Origin: Chrysochromulina tobinii
Lineage: Eukaryota > Haptophyta > Prymnesiales > Chrysochromulinaceae
Length of the DNA: 19,852 nucleotides
Direction of reading: 5' to 3'
Assembly: GCA_001275005.1 (NCBI GenBank)
Contig: JWZX01002333.1
Location: 1 to 19,852 of the forward strand
A program made the position numbers and the translations under genes. The notes under the pieces were generated by a model. That model was not told the origin of the DNA. It saw only the letters and a list, made by a program, of their open reading frames with translations, and did no database searches. Position 1 is the stretch's first letter; each line of letters opens with the position of its first letter. This document shows positions 14,067-19,852 of the stretch, piece by piece.

Positions 14067-17000
14067 ATGGCGTCCGTCCAGGGTCCCGACGCGAAGCAGG
14101 CATTTCAGGACGTGTCGCGCGAGCATAAGGAGATTACTCGGAACCTGGAGCAGCTGAATGCGACTAGCAGGGAGATCGATGAAGCGCTTCAGCACGTCCA
14201 GACTCGGCTGGCTTCGGCGACGGAGGAGGTTTCAAAGCTGAAACTGAACGCCTCAATCAAACTTATTAGTAACCAGGAGGCGTTCGAAGCCAGTGTTGAG
14301 CAACAAACCGAGCTGCTGTCCTACAGTGAGGCGTCCGACATGATTGCCACGGCCTTCAAGAGTGCGTGCACGAGCAAGTTCGCCGATCCAGCTTTTCTCG
14401 AAAAGCTCGGGGACCAGAACCTCGGGGATCGGCCCGAGTACTGCACGGTGATCTGGGGCATCGAGTCGGCCGAATGGAGAGTCCACGATCCTCGCGACAA
14501 CACCGAGGTGACCTTTGCGATGTTGCTCGAGGATGTATGCCGTTACTGGGCGCTTGATATTGAGAGCGTGGCGATCACGGACAAGAGCGGCGCGCTGTGG
14601 CCGCTGGATGGCTTCGTTTGGGACGAGACGTCGACGACCGACGACGCGACGGTCTGGGTCACGCGACTCCCGAAGCCCAAGGTACGCTTGTGATGGCATT
14701 TGATGGCATTTGATGGCATTTGATTGTCTGTGATTGCATGTGCGTGCATGTGAGTGCATGTGAGTGCATGTGTCGCACGTCCCTCCTCAGCTGTCGCACC
14801 TCTGATTGCCTCTGACTGCGTATGAGTACCTCCCTGCTCAGCTGCCGGCCCTGACGGTCGATTACGTCGAGGACGAGGCGGAGCTGCCAATCGCCGTCCA
14901 GCGCCGGCTCAACCGCGAGCGGCGGCAGGCACAGATGAATCGGCAGACGAAGGACTCGATTCGGAAACAAAAAGCGCGGGAGCGTAGCGCGCTGATCAAG
15001 CAGATGATCAAGTACATCCTGATGATGGTCGTCTACTTTCTCGTCCTCATGGGTCGGCGCAACGTGCTCCATGCCCAGAGCTTTCTCGACGGATTACTCA
15101 CCGGCTTCATGGATTCTTTTGGCGAACAAAATAGTAAAACCTTCATGGATATCGCCCAGTACGCCGACTTTTATGATTGGCTCGAGGGTCCCTTTATCAG
15201 CACCCTGCTCCCGGATGAGGATTATTCGGGCAGGCCGATCGAGCCCGAGAAGCAGCGCGTGATGATGTACAACCGCATCGTGGGAGGTCTCCGCATGCGC
15301 CAGCTGCGCGTCACCCCTAATGCGGGGTGTACTATCGCGGTCAACGTGCAAGACGAGTTTAACCCGCCGCGAGGCCCGGATGCAGGGACCACACGCAAGC
15401 GCAAGTACGTGGACAAGTGCTTCTCCAACGACTGGCTCTGCATGCAAGTGCTCACCACGGCGCCCTTACGTCCCCACAGGTACGTGGACAAGTGCTACTC
15501 CAACTACCAGCCCGGCGACACGTGGTCACGCGCGCCGTTTGGGCCTCTGGAGCAGGTGAGGGCGCTCCTTCTGATGACCCCTGATGAGCTCTGAGTGCCT
15601 CCCTCATCAAGGTGAGGGCGCTCCTTCTGATGACCACTGATGAGCTCTGAGTGCCTCCCTCATCAAGGTGAGGGCGCTCCTTCTGATGACCACTGATGAC
15701 CGCTGATGACCGCTGATGACCACTGATGACTGCTGATGACTGATGACCTCTGATGACCTCTGATGACCTCTGATGACCTCTGATGACCTCTGATGACCTC
15801 TGATGACCTCTGATGACCGCCGTTTTGGCCCCTGGAGCAGCCACGGAGTGAGTCGATAGGGCCGCCCGAATGCCGAGCCCTTTACGGTCCCCAACCGTGC
15901 GATGTCATCGCACGGCCGGGACTTCCGCAATGTCGCTTCATTGATGCGAGCCGGCAGGTACGGATCAAGCACGAGTACCTGGCGCCACTGCATGCATGCG
16001 CTCACCACGGCGCCTCACTCCCCACAGGACTACGACTCGTATTCGATCTGCTTGGGCAAGGGCTTCTGGCCGCACGAGGAGCTCATCGACCCGAGCACGG
16101 GGATGCTTTTCACCGAGCAGAACCTGACAGCGCCTGAACTGCTCGCATTCACGTGGCGCTCGGCGAAGCAGAATGACCTGCCCACGTACGTGCACGCTCG
16201 GCGATGGCCACTGATGGTCACTGATGGCCACAGATGAACACTGATTACGCGGCGAGCCTCCGGTTGCCGGAGTGCCACGGATGAGCTCCCGCTGATGACG
16301 CCTGATGACGCCTGATGACGCCTGATGACGCCTGATGACGCCTGATGACGCCTGATGACGCCTGATGACGCCTGATGACTCCTGATGGCTCCCCCCCTCA
16401 GGTACCAACGTACGATGCAGTTCTCAACGTACGACGGCTCCGGCTACGTCTTTGACCTCGACGTAGCCGACCTGACCACAGCCAACCTGCTCGAGTCGAT
16501 CAACAAATTGCGTAACCCTTGCGGCGAGGAGGGCGAGGAGGGCGAGGAGGGCGAGGAGGGCGAGGAGGGTGACGAGGGCGACGAGGGCGACGAGGGCGAC
16601 GAGGACGGCGAGGGCGGCGACGGCGGCGAGGACGGAGACGGTGGCGACGTCGGTAGCGCGCCTTGCGGCACGTGGCTCGACAGGCAGACCCGTGCGCTCT
16701 TCATCTCGGTCGTCGTCTTCAACGCCAACTTCAACTTGTACGCGGTCGTCAACTTTGAGCTTGAGCTCTCGCGCGCGGGCATCTTCACCCCCAATTACAA
16801 CGTTCAAGCGTCGCGGCTGGACCTGTACTTTGGAGCGCTCGATTCCGCCAGCGACACCGCCTTCGTCGTTGGCGAGGTCTTCTTGTACCTCGGGATGGCC
16901 TACTACCTCTTGAACGAGTTCCGCGAGTTGGTGGACATTTACAAGTCGACTGGCTCGGTACGGGGCTACTTCACCGACTTTTGGAACATCATCGACTGGT

Positions 17001-17908
17001 CGCTCATCATCTTATCGTTCGTAGCGCTCGGTATGCGCATCAGCTTTGTGCTCAGCAAGGAGGTGCGCTCGTTCTCGCCGTTCGCGGCGGAGTTTCAAGA
17101 GATCTCGGCCGCCGTCGCGCTGTACAACTTCTCCTTCTCTCTCGACGCGCTCGCCGCCTCCTTTGGCATCTTCAAGATCCTACGCTACTTCGACCTGCAG
17201 ATCAACCTCCTCATCCTGCGAGAGTCAGTCGCGCGAGGCGTAGGCGATCTCGCCACTTTTACGGCCATCCTCATGGTCATGATCTTTGGGTTCGCGCTCG
17301 CGGGCATGAACATCTTTGGGCAGGAGTCGGTCGCGTACATCGACCCCCTTGAGGCTTTTTCGACCATGTTCCTCACGTGCCTCGGCCAATACGACTTTGA
17401 CGAAATGCTCCTAATCAACGACATCTTCGCGTACATCTTCTTCATCCTGTACCAGGTCTTCGTCTTCCTGATTGCCTCCCACATCAGCCACTGATTGCCT
17501 CCCTCATCAACCACTGATTGCATCCCTCATCATCAGGTCTTCGTCTTCCTGATCATGGTCAACATCTTCCTCGCCATCCTGAACGACGCGTACATCGCGA
17601 TCAAGGAGAAGTTCGACGCGGAGGAGCGCGAGCCGCCTCTGCCGTCGCCGACCATCCGGCAGCGCATCCGGATGGCGCGCGAGTGGCTGCGCCAGCGCCA
17701 GCTCGACCGCCGCATCGAGGACTTGCGCCGCGAGCAGCGACGGCTCGATCTCGCTGAGAAGCGCAAGGCGGTGCAGACCGAGAAGTTACGCCAGACGACG
17801 CTCCGAGCGGTCAATCTCGCGGCCGAGAAGGTCGCATCCACGACGAAGCCGAAGGCATCCACAGCGAAGGCGAAGGCCTCCACGTCGAGGGGCAACCCGA
17901 GTCCATGA
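14067..17908 (+). CDS. Polycystin (PKD2/TRPP-type) cation channel
   Basis: Seven-exon model: 14067-14681, 14842-15404, 15480-15555, about 15841-15957, 16028-16185, 16402-17455, 17537-17908 (985 codons). The N-terminus has a coiled coil (residues ~12-60) and an acidic domain I do not recognise. Near residue 260 comes S1 (YILMMVVYFLVLMGRR) followed by DIAQYADFYDWLEGPFISTL, typical of the start of the extracellular TOP domain. Exon 6 gives the PKD-channel core: LFISVVVFNANFNLYAVVNF (S2 entry), VFLYLGMAYYLLNEF, DFWNIIDWSLIILSFVALGM, FGIFKILRYFDLQINLL, a pore with LTCLGQYDFDEM, then S6 (ILYQ-VFVFLIMVNIFLAILNDAY) across the last intron. The C-tail is a charged coiled coil. PKD2-type channels conduct Ca2+/Na+ in cilia or internal membranes. 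Exon 4 is uncertain: an alternative frame 15860-16185 without the third small intron also keeps phase. A Glu/Asp/Gly tract sits in the extracellular loop. Confidence 0.9.
14682..14841 (+). other. Polycystin intron 1
   Basis: 160 bp, GT-AG, phase 0. It opens GTACGCTTG and contains three TGATGGCATTT units, then GTGAGTGCAT units. Two acceptor-like ends occur, CTCCTCAGCTGTCGCAC inside and CTGCTCAGCTGCCGGCC at the real boundary; they look like diverged copies of the acceptor plus exon start. Confidence 0.8.
15405..15479 (+). other. Polycystin intron 2, family-A, 75 bp and stop-free
   Basis: GT-AG, phase 2. The intron opens GTACGTGGACAAGTGC then TTCTCCAAC; exon 3 opens GTACGTGGACAAGTGC then TACTCCAAC: 24 of 25 bases identical. 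Because it is 75 bp with no stop in frame, retaining it would only insert 25 residues and duplicate the VDKC(F/Y)SN peptide. Confidence 0.75.
15439..15479 (+). mobile_element. Introner-like core, copy A3 (41 bp)
   Basis: Starts TGCATGCAAGTGCTCACCAC and ends ACGTCCCCACAG; 3' part of polycystin intron 2. Nearly identical over its first 27 bases to copy A2 in the ASH2 gene on the opposite strand. Confidence 0.6.
15556..15667 (+). repeat. 56-bp tandem duplication carrying a donor site
   Basis: Two complete copies (starts 15556 and 15612) and a third partial copy from 15668. Each begins GTGAGGGCGCTCC, a good donor, and ends GCCTCCCTCATCAAG. Copies differ at about one position. Confidence 0.95.
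15687..15818 (+). repeat. 10-bp tandem array (CTGATGACCA/T)
   Basis: About thirteen 10-bp units; first CTGATGACCA/CTGATGACCG variants, then a homogenised block of CTCTGATGAC units. Same orientation relative to transcription as the array in the 2H-like gene. Confidence 0.93.
15958..16027 (+). other. Polycystin intron 4 (provisional), family-A
   Basis: 70 bp, GT-AG (CGGCAG|GTACGG to CCCCACAG|GACTAC). Phase 0 if the upstream exon is read in the PRSES frame. In the other plausible upstream frame this segment is stop-free and could be translated. The boundary duplication seen in the other family-A introns is not clear here. Confidence 0.5.
15989..16027 (+). mobile_element. Introner-like core, copy A4 (39 bp)
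   Basis: Starts TGCATGCATGCGCTCACCAC and ends TCACTCCCCACAG. Same layout as copies A1-A3, with slightly more divergence at the 5' end. Confidence 0.55.
16186..16401 (+). other. Polycystin intron 5
   Basis: 216 bp, GT-AG, phase 2 (CCCAC|GTACGTGC ... CCCTCAG|GTACCAACG). The intron and the downstream exon both begin GTAC, with further similarity (ACGTACGTGCACG against ACGTACGATGCAG). The 3' half is a 10-bp array. Splicing joins LPT to YQRTMQFSTYDG. Confidence 0.75.
16291..16390 (+). repeat. 10-bp tandem array (CCTGATGACG), ten units
   Basis: Ten units in perfect register; eight are nearly identical CCTGATGACG, the first is GCTGATGACG and the last two diverge (CCTGATGACT, CCTGATGGCT). It ends 11 bp before the acceptor, so potential branch-point sequences (CTGAT) lie throughout. 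Confidence 0.95.
16522..16650 (+). repeat. Coding acidic 9-bp repeat in the polycystin
   Basis: Tandem GAGGAGGGC units (about five) and GACGAGGGC units (about four), then GGCGAC-rich sequence, encode a ~43-residue Glu/Asp/Gly tract following NPC. It lies between the TOP-domain part and the S2 entry motif, so it should face outward or lumenally. Confidence 0.9.
17456..17536 (+). other. Polycystin last intron, family-B with 17-bp perfect boundary duplication
   Basis: 81 bp, GT-AG, phase 0. The intron begins GTCTTCGTCTTCCTGAT and the downstream exon begins with the same 17 bases; the AG before each copy also matches. The interior is three diverged units ending CTCCCACATCAG, CTCCCTCATCA and ATCCCTCATCATCAG. 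Splicing restores the S6 helix. Confidence 0.92.
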
Positions 17909-18188
17909 GTGTCCTCCAAGAGCGCCCGCGTATGAGGTGGAGCTGGAGTCCGGTTCTGGGTTCAATCCTGCGAGCGTGCGCTGCGCTGCTCCAGCCGCCG
18001 AGCACCAAATCAGTACAGTAGTCAACTAGAGAGCTCCCCAATGAAATCCGGAGCACAAACGACCCGGGGCCTTCTGCGAGCTCCTGGGCCTGCAGCGGGA
18101 GGGCAGCGCCCCTTGATTGGTTTCATAATTTATTAAAATTACGGGGGAGACCCTGTCCACGTGTTCCCGACACTCCGCCGCCCACGCC
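17909..18188 (+). promoter_or_regulatory. Spacer before the proline-rich gene
   Basis: 280 bp. An A/T-rich block (ATAATTTATTAAAATTA, 18125-18141) lies about 50 bp upstream of ATG 18189 and could act as a core promoter. No gene is seen in this stretch. Confidence 0.45.
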
Positions 18189-19852
18189 ATGCCGCCGTCC
18201 GATCAATTCATCGCCTCTTCTCCGGGCACACGCACCAACCCGTCCCTGCCGTCAGGCGTGACCAGCCCCAACCAATTTTCCGGATCCCCGACACCAAATG
18301 GAGCCCCGCCTGGCCAATTACTGGCAATTGCTATCGCTCGTTGGATTGAATCGAGTCGAGCCCGCATCGACGCGGAAGCCGAGGTGGAAGCACTCCGCGC
18401 CACGGAGAATGCACTGGAAGCGGAAGCGTGCGCGTCGTATGCAGCGCTCTACAGCATTCCGTGGTGGCCACTGCAGCTCCAGCCCACGTCACCGCCTCCA
18501 CCGCCGGCGCCAACAACTCCGACGCCGCCGCCGCTGCCACCAACACCGCCGGCGCTACCTCCGCCGACGCCGCTGCTTTCAACGCCTCCTCCAGAACCTC
18601 TTCTGCAGTCAGTCCCGCCCAGTGTTCACAACATCCAATGGCCTGAGGAGGGCACGGAGGAGCTCTTGATGGAGCCACCCTGGCCACCCCTCACGCCACC
18701 TCCGCCGATTCCGAAGCGGCTCACGCCCACAGGTACTCGCGCACCTGCTCCGCTGCCTCTGCCACCACCGCTGCTCCCGCCCGCGTCACCGCCTCCACCG
18801 CCGGCGCCACCACCTCCGACGCCGCCGCCGCTGCCACCACCACCAGTGCTACCTCCACCGATCCCGCAACCGCCGACGCCACCGCATCTACCGCCCATGG
18901 CACCGCCACCACCGCTCGCGCCACCACCACCGATGCCGCCGTCACCACCGATGCCGACACCACTGCCACCACCGCAGCCATCCCAGCCGTCGCAGCCACC
19001 GCCCACGTCACCCTCACCACCGCAGTACGCAAAGCACGAGGACGAGCCCGAGGGTGTGTCTGCGCACGAGTCTGACACCGAGTCAGAGGGTAGGGTGGAG
19101 AAGCTCTTGGCGTTCGAACCCGATGTCGAGATTGTCCGGCTGCATGGTCTCTGCGCTCGACCGGAGCTCAATGGCGTGTACGGAATCATCACGGGGGCCA
19201 AGAGAGCGGACGGGCGCTACCCTGTGAAGCTTTACCCCGAGGACCGCAGCGTGCTGGTGCTTGCCTGCAACCTGACGATGATGTTTGGCGGCTACGACAA
19301 CGACTACTCATACAGCCACGATGAGGACTCCGAGTCCGACGACAGTGGTGACGTCGACCCTCGGACGGTGACGAGGCACGCGACCGACCCCATTCCTCCA
19401 AAGCCGCCGCCCGAGCCACCACCAGCACCGGTTGCCGCCACGGCACCAAGCACTGCTGTTCACCCCAGCATTGACTCCGCTCACGCCCGCTACATGACTT
19501 GCAGGACCAGCCTGCTGGGGCTGCTGCCCCGCAAGTGGCTTGGAGCCGATGGGCGCACGATGTGGCGCTTCTGCGTTACCCCAGAGTGCAGCTGCCACTG
19601 GGACTGGAGAGCACACATGATGCCGACCTCCTCGACCGCGGATACCGCATCAAATATGCAGACCGAGGCGGCAGAGCCAGAGCGGCAGCAGCTCATTGCC
19701 ATTCCTCCGTTGCGCTCGATCAAGGCACCCGATACGCTGCCTACCAAATCGCCTTTGACGGCAATACCAACCTCCACTCCGCCGCGCACTGTGGTCCATC
19801 CCCGGCACATGCAGCTTGCAGATGTGACTGATATTTCACGCAGGCTCTTTCC
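18189..19852 (+). CDS. Proline-rich protein with SH3-like/NG motif, 3' partial
   Basis: Open from ATG 18189 (GCCATGC context) to the window edge, 554 codons with no stop, so partial at its C-terminus. Order: a Ser/Pro leader; an alpha-helical acidic segment (ARWIESSRARIDAEAEVEAL); a long poly-proline region (about residues 98-277) of PPP, PPPLP and PPMP motifs, the type that binds SH3, WW or EVH1 domains; an acidic stretch; then VEIVRLHGLCARPELNGVYG...GRYPVKLYPEDRSVLVLACNL, which fits a small beta-barrel motif frequent in algal proteins (GLxxxPELNGxxGxV...GRYxVxL...vLVxxxNL). Next come an acidic Asp/Ser patch, a second Pro-rich stretch, and a Cys/Trp segment (WRFCVTPECSCHWDW). Function unknown. 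No membrane segment was seen. The poly-proline DNA is low complexity, so the exon could contain an undetected intron. Confidence 0.65.
   Translation, partial: MPPSDQFIASSPGTRTNPSLPSGVTSPNQFSGSPTPNGAPPGQLLAIAIARWIESSRARIDAEAEVEALRATENALEAEACASYAALYSIPWWPLQLQPTSPPPPPAPTTPTPPPLPPTPPALPPPTPLLSTPPPEPLLQSVPPSVHNIQWPEEGTEELLMEPPWPPLTPPPPIPKRLTPTGTRAPAPLPLPPPLLPPASPPPPPAPPPPTPPPLPPPPVLPPPIPQPPTPPHLPPMAPPPPLAPPPPMPPSPPMPTPLPPPQPSQPSQPPPTSPSPPQYAKHEDEPEGVSAHESDTESEGRVEKLLAFEPDVEIVRLHGLCARPELNGVYGIITGAKRADGRYPVKLYPEDRSVLVLACNLTMMFGGYDNDYSYSHDEDSESDDSGDVDPRTVTRHATDPIPPKPPPEPPPAPVAATAPSTAVHPSIDSAHARYMTCRTSLLGLLPRKWLGADGRTMWRFCVTPECSCHWDWRAHMMPTSSTADTASNMQTEAAEPERQQLIAIPPLRSIKAPDTLPTKSPLTAIPTSTPPRTVVHPRHMQLADVTDISRRLF
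18485..18860 (+). repeat. In-frame internal duplication in the poly-proline region
   Basis: A block of about 75 bp from 18485 (CGTCACCGCCTCCACCGCCG...) recurs 297 bp later, from about 18782, with few differences. The offset is 99 codons, so the frame is kept and the SPPPPPAP(T/P)(T/P)PTPPPLPP peptide is repeated. Confidence 0.85.

Larger units (their letters stand above)
15556..15840 (+). other. Polycystin intron 3, repeat-built
   Basis: About 285 bp, GT-AG, phase 0. It holds two complete 56-bp tandem units plus a third partial one, then a 10-bp array. Its 3' end copies the upstream exon: GCCGTTTGGGCCTCTGGAGC before the donor against GCCGTTTTGGCCCCTGGAGC before 15840. The acceptor may be AG at 15840 (frame continues PRSESIGPPEC...) or AG at 15859 (frame GRPNAEPFTVPNRAM...); the second has more G/C at third codon positions. 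Confidence 0.55.

Noticed and set aside
18626-19201. Minus-strand Gly-rich frame (GGGGxGGG)
   Set aside because: Antisense of the poly-proline coding region (CCN codons read as GGN).

Overview
The window is nuclear DNA from a eukaryote, most likely a GC-rich unicellular alga; a haptophyte is my best guess. Genes are interrupted by short introns (GT-AG, one GC-AG), are packed on both strands with spacers of about 110-450 bp, have no Shine-Dalgarno sites or operons, and encode eukaryote-only families (ASH2, RCHY1/PIRH2, polycystin, lipase maturation factor). The lineage is an inference from gene style; no ribosomal or organellar marker is present.

Layout: (1) + strand, 121-1764, a 2H-phosphoesterase-like protein in two exons. 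(2) - strand, 2853-2074, a secreted Cys-containing glycoprotein of unknown function, sharing a 209-bp divergent promoter with (3) + strand, 3063-3863, an ankyrin-repeat protein. (4) + strand, 4125-7597, a five-exon lipase maturation factor (ER membrane) with a ShKT domain inserted in its lumenal part. (5) + strand, 8046-10209, a two-exon glycosyltransferase-like protein with a C-terminal Cys cluster. (6) - strand, 12766-10543, a five-exon ASH2 homologue (COMPASS H3K4 methyltransferase subunit). It shares a 300-bp divergent promoter with (7) + strand, 13067-13906, an intronless RCHY1/PIRH2-type RING E3 ligase. (8) + strand, 14067-17908, a multi-exon polycystin (PKD2-type) cation channel. (9) + strand, 18189 to the window end, a proline-rich protein with no stop inside the window. 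The genes do not form a pathway. Exon models were built by joining reading frames at phase-compatible splice sites; spliced lengths come out as whole codons for genes 4, 5, 6 and 8.

The most interesting content is in the introns. Four introns of 67-75 bp in two unrelated genes (ASH2 introns 2 and 3; polycystin introns at 15405 and 15958) share a ~40-bp repeated 3' half that begins TGCATGC, runs through GTGCTCACCA(C/T)GGCGCC and ends TCCCCACAG. In three of them the 5' half of the intron is a copy of the first ~26-32 bp of the downstream exon, so the donor is a duplicated exon sequence and the acceptor comes from the repeat. A second intron family ends in (T)GCCTCCCTCATCAG and shows the same direct-repeat geometry. 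Larger introns are built of 10-bp tandem arrays in fixed orientation to transcription. Together these look like introner-type intron-generating elements followed by tandem expansion.
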